From positions 2,083,001 to 2,147,000 of the forward strand of contig NZ_AP018498.1 in the NCBI RefSeq assembly GCF_003569745.1: 64,000 bases of DNA, written 5' to 3'. A program made the position numbers and the translations under genes. The notes under the pieces were generated by a model, which had not been told where the DNA came from, searched no databases, and worked only from the letters and a program-made list of their open reading frames with translations. Shown here piece by piece: positions 26,024 through 35,268 of the stretch (its first letter is position 1; every line of letters begins with the position of its first letter). Source of the stretch: Altererythrobacter sp. B11 (lineage in GTDB: Bacteria; Pseudomonadota; Alphaproteobacteria; Sphingomonadales; Sphingomonadaceae).

Positions 26024-28973
26024 ACCTTCGTCCCTGGAGAGGGCGCCGAAGGTCTATTCGATAGCCGCCCATCGCGGCTTCGCCGATGCGCTGGTGGCCG
26101 GGCTGGTGCCGCGTTACGCCGATCCCGAAGTGGGGCTCGCCCGGCTGACCCTGCTGCTTCCCAGCAGCCGTGCGGCCCGCACGGTGAGCGAAGCCTTCAT
26201 CCGCCATTTCGGCGCAGCCGAAGCGCCCGGCCTGCTGATGCCGCGCATGGCGGTGGTGGGCGATCTGGACCTCGACGAGACGCTGGGCGCGCTGCTCGAT
26301 CCGCTGGGCGCCGGCAGCGAGATTCCACCGGCCGTCGATCCCACGCGCCGCTGGCTGCGGCTCGCACGCATCATCGCGGAAGAGCGCGGGGCAGAGGCGC
26401 CGAAGGGCAGCGCGCTGCTGCGCCTCGCCTTCGAGATGGGCCGCACGATGGACCGGCTTCTGGTCGAGGAGATCGGGCCGGAGGAACTGCTGCAGGAACG
26501 GGTGATCGGCCTGCTCGGCGATCTGTCCGAACATTGGCGTGGCAGCCTGCATCTGTTCATGCGCGTGCAGGCGCGCTGGCTGGATGAGCTGATGGCGCGT
26601 GGAGAGCTCGATCCGGCGGATCGGCGCAACCGCCTGTTCCGCCACGCCGCACGCAGCTGGCGCCGCGATCCGCCTGCGACTCCGGTGGTGGCGGCCGGCG
26701 TGACCAGCGCGGCGAAGGGCGTGGCGGCGCTGCTGCGCGCGGTGGCGCGCCTGCCGCAGGGGGCGGTGGTGCTGCCCGATCTCGACCTCTCCATGGACGA
26801 TGCCGTGTGGGAGGAGCTGGGCAGTGCCGGCGCGCCCGATGCGGAAACGCCCTTCGGCCGCGACGACGCGGTGACGCATCCGCAATATCACCTCAAGCTG
26901 CTGCTCAACCGCATGGGCGTGGCGCGGGGTGAGGTGCAGCATTGGCACCGCGCCGGGCTTGGCAAGGGCCCGCCGGAGCGCAGCCATGCGATCTCCAGCC
27001 TGTTCCTGCCGCCGGAGGCCAGCAAGAGTTGGGTCGATCTCCCGGCGGAGCGCAGGCGGCTTTCCGGGGTGCGCCTGATGCAGAGCGCCAATCCCGAGGA
27101 AGAGGCGCAGGCGATCGCCCTTCTGGTGCGGGAAACGCTTGAAGAGAAAGAGAAACGCGTCGCCCTCGTCACGCCCGATCGCGGCCTCGCCGCGCGGGTG
27201 GTGCAGCATTTGCGGCGCTGGCATGTGGTGGCGGATGACAGCGCCGGGCGGCCGCTGTCGCAAACCGCCGCCGGCCGCCTGTTCCTGCTGTTGGCCGAAG
27301 TCGGCGCGGAACAGGCTGCGCCCGTGCCGCTGGTGGCGCTGCTCGAGCATCCGTTGGTGCGGCGCGAGCAGGACCGGGCCGAGTGGCTGGAGCATGCGCG
27401 CGCCTTCGAGCTGAAGCTGCGCGGTCCGCGGCCCGCGCCGGGCCTTGCCGCGCTGCGGCCCTATGCCCGGCGCCACTTCGACTGGTGGGAGGAAGTGGAA
27501 GCCATCCTCGCGCCGCTGATGGCAGCCGAAGAAGCATCCCTGGCCGACCTGCTCGACCGCCTCGTGATCGCGGGGGAGGCGCTGTGCGGTGACGCGCTGT
27601 GGGAGCATGAGGATGGCCGCGCGCTCGCCAGCTTCGTGGAGGAACTGCGCCAGCAGGCGCGCGAGGTCGGCCTTCCGCTCGCGCCGGACGATCTCCCGGC
27701 CGTGCTGCGCGATGCGATGGACCGGGTGGCGGTGCGACCGCCCTATGGCGGCCACTCGCGCCTCGCCATCTACGGCCTGCTCGAATCGCGCATGACACGC
27801 AGCGATCTGGTGATCTGCGCCGGTCTGAATGAGGGCACCTGGCCCGCCGCGCCGGCGGCCGATCCGCTGCTCGCCCCCGCCGTGCTGCGCGCGCTGGGCG
27901 TGCCGGACGCCGATTTCCGCATCGGCCTTGCCGCGCATGACCTTGCCGGTGCGCTGGGCGCGCCGGAAGTGGTGCTGAGCCGGGCGGAACGCGATCCCTC
28001 CGGCCCGGCCATAGCCTCGCGCTTCTGGCTCCGCGTTGGGGCCTTGCTGGGGGACGATCTGGCGGAGCGGCACGTCGATCAGGGCCCCGTGCTCCTCGCC
28101 CGCGCGCTGGACGATGCGCGGCCCGTGCCGCCGCATCCGCAGCCGGCCCCGCGCCCCACGGCCGAACAGCGCCGCGTGGACGTGTCGGTGACTGCGCTGG
28201 ACAATCTGATTGGCGATCCGTTCCAGTTCTATGCCGCGCGCATCCTGCGCCTGCGCGCCCTCGATGCGCTGGATGCGGAGCCGTCCCCCGCATGGCAGGG
28301 CACGCTGGCGCATGAAATCCTGCGCCGCTGGCACGACGAGGGCGGGGACATCCACGCCATCGCGCAGGAGGAACTGCGCGCCATGAACGCCCACCCGCTG
28401 ATGCGGGGGCTGTGGCAGCCGCGCCTGTTCGAAGGCCTGCGCTGGGTGGCGGAGGAAGTGGGCGCCATGCAGGGGCGCGAAGTGATCGCCGTAGAGAAGG
28501 ACTGCGAGATGCGCGTGGATGGCGTGCGCATCCATGGCCGCGCCGACCGGATCGACCGGCTGCCCGACGGCACGCTGGCCGTGGTCGATTACAAGACCGG
28601 CGCGCCGCCTTCCGCCGCGGAAGTGGCGAAGGGCTATCGCCTGCAACTCGGGCTGGTGGGGCTGATCGTCCAGGCCGGCGGAGTGGCCGGCGTGGATGGC
28701 GAAGTGACCGGCTTCGAATATTGGTCGCTGGCGAAACGGCGCGGGGGCGAGGGCTTCGGCTATGCCGACACGCCGCTGCAGGTAGGGAACAAGCGCAGCG
28801 GCCTGTCGCCGGAGGAGTTCCTGCCCGAAACGCGGCACTATCTGCACGATGCGATCACCGGCTGGATCCTGGGCGACCGGCCGTTCACCGCGCGGCCCAA
28901 TCCGGATTTCCCCGGTTACAATGATTACGACCAGCTGATGCGGCTCGACGAATGGATGGGGCGGGAGGAATGA
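26016..28973 (+). CDS. addB: Double-strand break repair protein AddB
   Basis: This ~985-aa subunit of the AddAB helicase-nuclease processes double-strand breaks for RecA. The N-terminal half is an inactive helicase-like region (LLLPSSRAARTVSEAF), and the C-terminal RecB-type nuclease shows HGRADRID, then AVVDYKTGAPPS carrying the Asp and Lys of the active site, followed by the QLGL motif. I chose GTG 26016, which overlaps murU by eight bases, because upstream codons lie in murU without family similarity. The addA ATG overlaps the stop. Confidence 0.92.
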   Translation: MSEPSSLERAPKVYSIAAHRGFADALVAGLVPRYADPEVGLARLTLLLPSSRAARTVSEAFIRHFGAAEAPGLLMPRMAVVGDLDLDETLGALLDPLGAGSEIPPAVDPTRRWLRLARIIAEERGAEAPKGSALLRLAFEMGRTMDRLLVEEIGPEELLQERVIGLLGDLSEHWRGSLHLFMRVQARWLDELMARGELDPADRRNRLFRHAARSWRRDPPATPVVAAGVTSAAKGVAALLRAVARLPQGAVVLPDLDLSMDDAVWEELGSAGAPDAETPFGRDDAVTHPQYHLKLLLNRMGVARGEVQHWHRAGLGKGPPERSHAISSLFLPPEASKSWVDLPAERRRLSGVRLMQSANPEEEAQAIALLVRETLEEKEKRVALVTPDRGLAARVVQHLRRWHVVADDSAGRPLSQTAAGRLFLLLAEVGAEQAAPVPLVALLEHPLVRREQDRAEWLEHARAFELKLRGPRPAPGLAALRPYARRHFDWWEEVEAILAPLMAAEEASLADLLDRLVIAGEALCGDALWEHEDGRALASFVEELRQQAREVGLPLAPDDLPAVLRDAMDRVAVRPPYGGHSRLAIYGLLESRMTRSDLVICAGLNEGTWPAAPAADPLLAPAVLRALGVPDADFRIGLAAHDLAGALGAPEVVLSRAERDPSGPAIASRFWLRVGALLGDDLAERHVDQGPVLLARALDDARPVPPHPQPAPRPTAEQRRVDVSVTALDNLIGDPFQFYAARILRLRALDALDAEPSPAWQGTLAHEILRRWHDEGGDIHAIAQEELRAMNAHPLMRGLWQPRLFEGLRWVAEEVGAMQGREVIAVEKDCEMRVDGVRIHGRADRIDRLPDGTLAVVDYKTGAPPSAAEVAKGYRLQLGLVGLIVQAGGVAGVDGEVTGFEYWSLAKRRGGEGFGYADTPLQVGNKRSGLSPEEFLPETRHYLHDAITGWILGDRPFTARPNPDFPGYNDYDQLMRLDEWMGREE

Positions 28974-31900
28974 GCGACAAGGTCTTCCCGCTGAAGGGCA
29001 ATCAGGCGCTGGCGGTCGATCCGGCGGACAGCGTTTGGCTTTCCGCCTCGGCCGGTACGGGCAAGACGCAGGTGCTTTCGGCCCGCGTGCTGCGCCTGCT
29101 GCTGCGGCCCGATGTGCGGCCGGAGCAGATCCTGTGCCTCACTTTCACCAAGGCCGGCGCGGCGGAAATGGCGGAGCGGGTGAACGCCGTGCTGGCCGGC
29201 TGGGTGCGCATGAAGCCCGAGGCTCTGTCGCGCGACCTGATTGCCATCGGTGCGGACAATTCGCCCGCCGCGCAATCGCGCGCGCGCACCCTGTTCGCCA
29301 GTGTGCTCGATTGCCCCGGCGGCGGCCTGCGGATCGACACGATCCATGCCTTCTCGCAATGGCTGCTGGCGGCCTTCCCGGAAGAGGCGGGGCTGATCCC
29401 CGGCACCAAGGCGATGGAGGACCGCGATCGCGATCTGCTGGCGCACCGCGTGCTGGCCGATCTGCTGGTCCGCTGGCAGCAGGAAGGCGACGAGGCGATG
29501 CTGGGCGCGCTGGAGGTGCTGTCCCTGCGGCTCGGCCCCGATGGCGCGCGCAGCTGGCTGATGCGCTGCGCCGGCGCGCGGGAGGCGTGGTTCGGCCCCG
29601 GCAGCTGGCAGGAACCGATGGATGAGCGGGTGCGCCAGCTGTTCGGCCTGGCGGCGGATGCGGGGCCGGAAAGCCTCGCCGCCCTGTGCGCCGATGGGGC
29701 GTTCGATTGCGCCGCGCTGCGCCGCTGCATCGCCGCCAATGCGGCGTGGGGCACCAAGACGGGGCTGGAAGGCGCCGCTGCCTGCGAGGAATGGCTGGCG
29801 CGCGATCCCACCGGGCGGGCCGCCGCGCTGGACGATCTGTTCAAGGCGCTGTTCACGCAGAAGGGCGAAGTGCGCTCGCTGAAATCGCTCGAAAAGCAGG
29901 ATGCGGATATCGCCGGCCACGCCGCCTGCGTGCTGGCCTGTCTCGCCGCCGCGCTGGAGCATCGGGCGCTGCTGGGGCTGGCGGATTATGTCACCCCGGC
30001 GCTCAGCGTCGGCCGCCGCTTCGCACTCGCCTGGGAAGAGGCGAAGGAGCGCGAAGGGATGGTCGATTTCGACGATCTGATCCGCCGCGCGGCGGAGTTG
30101 CTCGCGAAGCCCGGCCTCGGCGAATGGATTCGCTACAAGCTCGATCGCAGCTTCGATCACATCCTGATCGACGAGGCGCAGGACACCAATGAAGCGCAAT
30201 GGTCCATCGTCCATGCGCTGACCGACGATTTCTTCGCCGGTCTGGGGCAGCGTGGCGACAAGCTGCGCACCATCTTCGTGGTGGGCGATTACAAGCAGGC
30301 GATCTTCCGCTTCCAGGGCACCAGCCCGGAAAATTTCAGCCGCGCGAAGGAACGGTTCCGCCGCGCCATGGCGGATCGGGCGGCCAATGCCCGGCAGCTG
30401 CGCGAGAATATCGATGCGCGCGAACTGGTCGATCTCGGCCTCGGCCGCTCCTTCCGCACGGCGCAGCGTGTGCTGTCTTTCGTCGATCAGGCGATCGGTT
30501 CCATCGGCCACAGCCATTTCGGCCTGTCGGACATGCCGGAGCCGCATGTGGGCGATGAACGCCCCGGCCTCGTCACCCTGTGGCAGCCGGTCGATGCGGC
30601 GGCGGGGGATGAGGCGCAGGAGGATGCGCCCGACACCTGGCTCCCCGCGCCCGAGCGGCGGATGGCGGACAAGATCGCGCGCCAGATCAAGGAAATGATC
30701 GGCACCTTTCCGCTGGCCAAGGGTGAACCGCGCATGGCGGGGCCGGGGGACATCATGGTGCTGGTGCGCAAGCGGCGCGAGCTTGCCGGGCTGATCGTCG
30801 CACGCCTCCATGCGGCGGGCGTGCCGGTGGCGGGTGTGGACCGGCTGCGGCTGGGCGCGCCGCTGGCGGTGAAGGATCTGATGGCGGCGCTGCGCTTCGC
30901 CGCGCAGCCGCTGGACGATCTCAGCCTCGCCGGCCTGCTGGTATCGCCGCTGTTCGGCTGGAGCCAGGAGCAATTGCTGCGCCATGGGTATCGCGAAAAG
31001 GGCGTGGCGCTGTGGGCGCATCTGCGCCAGAGCCGCGAGCCCGAGGCGATGGCGGCGGTCGCCATGCTGCGCGACTTGCTGGCCCTGGCGGATTTCGAGC
31101 CGCCGCAGGCGCTGCTGCACTGGCTGCTGGTGGGGCCGTGGCAGGGGCGGCGCAAGCTGGTGGCGCGGCTGGGCCGGGAAGCGGGCGATCCGATCGACGA
31201 ATTGCTCAACGCCGCGCTCGCCTATGCCAGTTCGCATACGCCGAGCCTGCAGGGCTTCATCCAGTGGTTCGATGCAGGGGAGGGGGAGTTGAAGCGCGAT
31301 CCCGGGGCCGGGGCGGGGCTGGTGCGGGTGATGACCGTGCATGGTTCCAAGGGCCTGCAGGCGCCGATCGTGATCCTCGCCGATGCCACCGGCAATCCGG
31401 ACAATTCGCCCGTACGCGGGCTATCGCTGCGCGATGGGGAGCGCGAGATCCCGCTGCCCGGCCTGCGCAAGCCCGAGAAGGTGCAGCGCATCGCCGCGGC
31501 GGAAGAGGCGGAAAAGCTGGCGGAGCGGCAGGAGCACTGGCGCCTGCTCTATGTGGCCATGACCCGGGCGGAGGAGGCGCTGTTCATCGGCGGCGCGCTC
31601 GGCCCGCGCGACAAGGGCGAGCCCGCGCCGGACAGCTGGTATGCGCGTCTGGCGCCACTCTTCGCCGGCGATTGGCTGGACGATCCGATCTGGGGCGCGC
31701 GGCGCGAACTGGGCGAGTGCGCGCCGGTGGTGGCGGGGCAGGGGCAGCAGGAATTGCCCATGCCCCCTGTGCTGCCCGTTTGGGCCACGACGGCAGTGGG
31801 GCCAGAGCCGCGCCCGCCGCGGCCGCTGGCTCCCTCGTCAGCGGGGGAAGATCAGGGGGCCGATCCGCCCTTGCCGCCCGAAGTCACGGCAGCTGCTGCA

Positions 31901-32419
31901 CGCCGGGGCGTGCTGATGCACCGCTTGCTCGAACGGCTGCCCGAAGTCGCGCTCGATCTGCGGGAGGAGCGGGGCAGCGCATGGCTGGCACGCAATGCCG
32001 CCGATGTGGCGGAGGACCAGCGGGCGGATATGCTCGCCCGCGCGCTCGCCGTGATCGCCGCGCCCGAATGGGCCGAGCTGTTCGGCCCGGCGGCTCTCGC
32101 CGAAGTGCCGCTGGCGGCAACGGTGGAGGGGCAGGTGATCGCCGGCACGGCCGATCGCCTGCTGGTGACGGCGGAGCGTGTGCTGGTGGCCGATTTCAAG
32201 ACCGCGCGGCGCCCGCCGGCAACGCTTGCGGAAGTGCCGCTGGGGACGATCCGCCAGATGGCCGCCTATGCCGCGGCGCTCGCCACGATCTATCCCGGCC
32301 GGCGGATCGAGGCGGCGGTGCTCTACACCCAGGTCCCGCGCCTCATCGCCATTCCCTCGGAGATGCTCGCCGCCCACAAACCCCGCTTGGCTACGGTGCA
32401 GGAAAGCTTGGACAGCTAA
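28970..32419 (+). CDS. addA: Double-strand break repair helicase AddA
   Basis: This 1,149-aa UvrD/RecB-type helicase-nuclease carries Walker A ASAGTGKTQVLSAR near residue 27, TFTKAGAAEMAERV, Walker B HILIDEAQDTNEAQ, the FRFQGTSPENF motif and MTVHGSKGLQAPIV, then a C-terminal nuclease with VADFKTARRPP. It forms AddAB with the preceding product. GCGGGAGGA precedes the ATG at 28970, which overlaps the addB stop (ATGA). An earlier in-frame ATG at 28952 is less likely. AddAB instead of RecBCD is normal in this class. Confidence 0.95.
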   Translation: MSDKVFPLKGNQALAVDPADSVWLSASAGTGKTQVLSARVLRLLLRPDVRPEQILCLTFTKAGAAEMAERVNAVLAGWVRMKPEALSRDLIAIGADNSPAAQSRARTLFASVLDCPGGGLRIDTIHAFSQWLLAAFPEEAGLIPGTKAMEDRDRDLLAHRVLADLLVRWQQEGDEAMLGALEVLSLRLGPDGARSWLMRCAGAREAWFGPGSWQEPMDERVRQLFGLAADAGPESLAALCADGAFDCAALRRCIAANAAWGTKTGLEGAAACEEWLARDPTGRAAALDDLFKALFTQKGEVRSLKSLEKQDADIAGHAACVLACLAAALEHRALLGLADYVTPALSVGRRFALAWEEAKEREGMVDFDDLIRRAAELLAKPGLGEWIRYKLDRSFDHILIDEAQDTNEAQWSIVHALTDDFFAGLGQRGDKLRTIFVVGDYKQAIFRFQGTSPENFSRAKERFRRAMADRAANARQLRENIDARELVDLGLGRSFRTAQRVLSFVDQAIGSIGHSHFGLSDMPEPHVGDERPGLVTLWQPVDAAAGDEAQEDAPDTWLPAPERRMADKIARQIKEMIGTFPLAKGEPRMAGPGDIMVLVRKRRELAGLIVARLHAAGVPVAGVDRLRLGAPLAVKDLMAALRFAAQPLDDLSLAGLLVSPLFGWSQEQLLRHGYREKGVALWAHLRQSREPEAMAAVAMLRDLLALADFEPPQALLHWLLVGPWQGRRKLVARLGREAGDPIDELLNAALAYASSHTPSLQGFIQWFDAGEGELKRDPGAGAGLVRVMTVHGSKGLQAPIVILADATGNPDNSPVRGLSLRDGEREIPLPGLRKPEKVQRIAAAEEAEKLAERQEHWRLLYVAMTRAEEALFIGGALGPRDKGEPAPDSWYARLAPLFAGDWLDDPIWGARRELGECAPVVAGQGQQELPMPPVLPVWATTAVGPEPRPPRPLAPSSAGEDQGADPPLPPEVTAAAARRGVLMHRLLERLPEVALDLREERGSAWLARNAADVAEDQRADMLARALAVIAAPEWAELFGPAALAEVPLAATVEGQVIAGTADRLLVTAERVLVADFKTARRPPATLAEVPLGTIRQMAAYAAALATIYPGRRIEAAVLYTQVPRLIAIPSEMLAAHKPRLATVQESLDS

Positions 32420-32475
32420 ATGCTTGCCACGGGCCCGGCGGCCCCTAGATTCACTGCAAACACAGGAGACAGACC

Positions 32476-32796
32476 ATGGCCACCAAGAGCGTCACCGATT
32501 CCAGCTTCCAGAGCGACGTGCTCGAATCCGATCAGCCGGTGCTGGTCGATTTCTGGGCGGATTGGTGCGGGCCGTGCAAGATGATCGCCCCGGCGCTGGA
32601 GGAAATCAGCGAGGAACTGGCGGGTAAGGTGACCATCGCCAAGATGGACATCATGGAAAACCCCGACGTGCCCGGCAAGCTGGGCGTGCAGTCGATCCCC
32701 TATATGGTGATCTACAAGAATGGGGAGCCGGTAGCCCAGAAGATCGGCGCCGCTCCCAAGAGCCAGCTGAAGGGCTGGATCGAAAGCGTCATCTGA
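32476..32796 (+). CDS. trxA: Thioredoxin
   Basis: This 106-aa cytoplasmic dithiol reductase has the WCGPCKM active site near residues 31-37 and the cis-Pro in QSIPYMVIYKNG. Length and motifs are standard for TrxA. It has its own SD (AGGAGACAG) and follows addA after 56 bases, as in many alphaproteobacteria. It converges with the next minus-strand gene with a six-base gap. Confidence 0.97.
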   Translation: MATKSVTDSSFQSDVLESDQPVLVDFWADWCGPCKMIAPALEEISEELAGKVTIAKMDIMENPDVPGKLGVQSIPYMVIYKNGEPVAQKIGAAPKSQLKGWIESVI

Positions 32797-32802
32797 TCCC
32801 GG

Positions 32803-33606
32803 TCAGGCGGGGAATGCCGCGAGGCGCCCCGCCAGATCGTCCCACAAGTCCGGCGAGGCGGCACCGATCAGACCGGTGCGGCCTCGCTCGTTCGCCCGAT
32901 AGGGCGATCCGTCGGGCCGCGCGGCCTTGCCGCCCGCCTCGTTCAGCCACAGCGCACCCGCCGCATGGTCCCACGCCAGCGTCCGCTCGAAAACGGACAC
33001 GTCGTTCACCCCCAGCGCGAGGCGAGGATATTGCTCCGCCGCGCAATAGGGGATGTCGACCAGCCGGTAATGCGGTGCGATCGTATCGAGCATCGCCGCG
33101 CGCTTGGCATCGTCCATGAAGATCATGGAGATCGCGGCGACCGGCGGTTCCTCGCCCGTGGCACGGGCGCTGATCTGTTCCCCGTCCACGAAGGCGCCCT
33201 TGCCGAGGTGAGCGGCGCAGAAGCGGCCGCTCAGGCAATCGAAGATCCAGCCGGAATGCGCCTCGCCGCCATCGGCCAGCGCCACGATGATGCCGAAGGG
33301 CGCCTGCCCGGCGGCAAAATTGCGGGTGCCGTCCACCGGATCGACGATCCAACACGGCCCATCCAGCCGGTCGAGGATCGCAGGCTCGGCATGGGCCGCT
33401 TCCTCGCCCACGAAGCCGATGCCGGGGTTGAGCTTCGCCAGCCCTTCGCGCAGCGCCGCCTCGGCCTCGCGGTCGGCCACGGTCACGGGATCGTTGCCGC
33501 CCTTGTCGAACACTTCGCCTTCCGCAAGGTTCTGGAAGCGCGGCAGGATCACGTCCTGCGTCACCTGCCGCATCAGCGCGAGCATTTCGCGGTCGAGCAG
33601 GCTCAC
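32803..33606 (-). CDS. Inositol monophosphatase family phosphatase
   Basis: This 267-aa Mg2+-dependent phosphatase shows the family's three motifs: GEEAAH (metal Glu), WIVDPVDGTRNF (metal Asp pair) and AWDHAAGALWLNEAGG. Family members dephosphorylate inositol-1-phosphate, histidinol phosphate or PAP; the substrate here cannot be told. Its position directly after argJ could hint at an amino-acid role such as histidinol-phosphate phosphatase, but this is speculation. GTG start at 33606 overlaps the argJ stop (GTGA); the frame is open further upstream inside argJ. Confidence 0.87.
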   Translation of the reverse strand: MSLLDREMLALMRQVTQDVILPRFQNLAEGEVFDKGGNDPVTVADREAEAALREGLAKLNPGIGFVGEEAAHAEPAILDRLDGPCWIVDPVDGTRNFAAGQAPFGIIVALADGGEAHSGWIFDCLSGRFCAAHLGKGAFVDGEQISARATGEEPPVAAISMIFMDDAKRAAMLDTIAPHYRLVDIPYCAAEQYPRLALGVNDVSVFERTLAWDHAAGALWLNEAGGKAARPDGSPYRANERGRTGLIGAASPDLWDDLAGRLAAFPA

Positions 33607-34829
33607 GAGCGGTAATCCGCATTGATGGCGATGTAGCCATGGGTGAGATCGCAGGTCCACACCGTGGCCGCGCCGTCGCCCAGTCCGATGTCCACCTCGA
33701 GGTCGATCTCCGCCCCGGCGAGGTGCTGTGCCACCGGCCCTTCGTCATAATCGGGCAGCGGCTGCCCGTCTCGCGCGGCCCAATGGCCGCCGAAGGCGAT
33801 GCCCAGCCGGTCGCGGTCGGCCGGCTCGCCGGCCTTGCCCACGGCCATGACCACGCGGCCCCAATTGGCGTCGCCCCCGGCGATGGCGGTCTTCACCAGC
33901 GGCGAGTTGGCGATGGCGAGGCCGATCCGCCGCGCGCTCTCGTCGCTCATCGCGCCGCGCACATGCACGGCGATGAATTTCTGCGCCCCTTCGCCGTCGC
34001 GCACCACCAGATGGGCGAGCTGGCGACAGACATCGTGGATTGCCGCCGCAAAGGCATCGGCGCCTTCGCTGTCGAAGCTCTCCAGCCGCGCATTGCCGGC
34101 CTTGCCCGTGGCGAAGGCCAGCACCGTGTCGCTGGTGGAGGTGTCCGAATCCACCGTGATGCAGGAGAAGGTCTCGCGATTGGCGGCAGAGAGGCACTGC
34201 TGGAGGAAGTCCGGCGCCACCGCGGCATCGGTGACGATATAGCCCAGCATGGTCGCCATGTCGGGCGCGATCATGCCGCTGCCCTTGATGATCCCGCCCA
34301 CCGTCACCCGCGTGCCGCCGATCACCGCCTGCGCCACCGCGCCCTTGGTAAAGGTGTCGGTGGTGCCGATGGTCGCCGCCGCCTCTTCCCAGCTGCAGGG
34401 CTGTGCCTCCAGCACCGCGGCCACGCCCGCGCGCGCCTTGTCCTTGGGCAGCGGCACGCCGATCACGCCGGTGGAGGAGACGAAGACTTCGGCGGGAGCG
34501 CAGCCGAGATGGTCGGCCACCTGCGCCATGATCTGCTCCACCGCCTCGCGCCCGCGATAGCCGGTGAAGGCATTGGAATTGCCGGCGTTGACGATCAGTG
34601 CCCGCGCGCTGCCTGCGGCCACATTCTCCCGCCCCAGTTCCACTTCGGAGGAACAGCAGACATTGCGCGTGAACACGCCCGCTACGCTCGTCCCCTCGTC
34701 GAAGGCGATATAGGTCAGGTCGCAGCGGTCCCACGCCTTGTAATGCGCCCGCGCGATGCGCGGCACGGCACCCGCGATCGGCGGAATGGCGGGGAAGGGC
34801 AGGGCGAGCGGCGAACGGGCGAGATCCAT
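33603..34829 (-). CDS. argJ: Bifunctional glutamate N-acetyltransferase / amino-acid acetyltransferase ArgJ
   Basis: This 408-aa enzyme of arginine synthesis transfers acetyl from N-acetylornithine to glutamate. It is made as a precursor that cleaves itself before the Thr in the conserved GMIAPDMATMLGY, giving alpha and beta chains. NAGNSNAFTG, VSSTGVIGVPLP and the C-terminal ITHGYIAINADYRS-like end (here LTHGYIAINADYRS) are typical. ATG 34829 is preferred over an upstream in-frame start at 34901 because homology begins with the ALPFPAIPPI region. It overlaps the downstream phosphatase gene. Confidence 0.95.
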   Translation of the reverse strand: MDLARSPLALPFPAIPPIAGAVPRIARAHYKAWDRCDLTYIAFDEGTSVAGVFTRNVCCSSEVELGRENVAAGSARALIVNAGNSNAFTGYRGREAVEQIMAQVADHLGCAPAEVFVSSTGVIGVPLPKDKARAGVAAVLEAQPCSWEEAAATIGTTDTFTKGAVAQAVIGGTRVTVGGIIKGSGMIAPDMATMLGYIVTDAAVAPDFLQQCLSAANRETFSCITVDSDTSTSDTVLAFATGKAGNARLESFDSEGADAFAAAIHDVCRQLAHLVVRDGEGAQKFIAVHVRGAMSDESARRIGLAIANSPLVKTAIAGGDANWGRVVMAVGKAGEPADRDRLGIAFGGHWAARDGQPLPDYDEGPVAQHLAGAEIDLEVDIGLGDGAATVWTCDLTHGYIAINADYRS

Positions 34830-34916
34830 GGCCCCGGCCCTTATACTCGGCTCGTCCGCGCGTAAACGCGCTTCGCCGCTGGACCTTTGCGCGTCACGCA
34901 CCTATCTTGCCGCGCA

Positions 34917-35180
34917 ATGCTACGCCAGCTGCTCGCCGCATTCATCATGCTTACCGGCCTCGGGGCCGTTGCCGCGCCTGTGCAGGCGCGCGTGGTGGAT
35001 GTGGAAAATGTGGGGCAGGCGCAGCTGCAGGATGCGGGCTGTGTGCTGCACGCCCGCTCGGCCGCCGCCGGCTACAGCTGGTCGCTCGATCGGCCGGATA
35101 GCGCACGCATGTGCCCGCGGCCGCGCATCGTGGTGATGCTGCCCCCGCTGATGCTGCAGGTCGACCGCGCGCACGAATAG
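34917..35180 (+). CDS. Small secreted protein (87 aa), uncharacterised
   Basis: MLRQLLAAFIMLTGLG begins a signal peptide with likely cleavage after APVQA (about residue 23). The mature ~64-residue part has two Cys residues (DAGCVL and ARMCPR) that could form a disulfide. No family recognised. It lies between divergent argJ and secA. The frame also opens at 34887, but the signal peptide argues for ATG 34917. Coding is likely but not certain. Confidence 0.6.
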   Translation: MLRQLLAAFIMLTGLGAVAAPVQARVVDVENVGQAQLQDAGCVLHARSAAAGYSWSLDRPDSARMCPRPRIVVMLPPLMLQVDRAHE

Positions 35181-35268
35181 CGCGTTTGCGTCAGAACCTT
35201 GTTCCACCGTGTTCCAGGGCCGCATGATCGCGTGCGGCCGCCCCCAATGCCATAGTTAGGAAACGCCC

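Noticed and set aside
25950-28847. 965-codon minus-strand frame opposite addB
   Set aside because: Same cause as above: AddB on the plus strand has clear nuclease motifs; the antisense product has no domain and a skewed His/Gln/Arg content.
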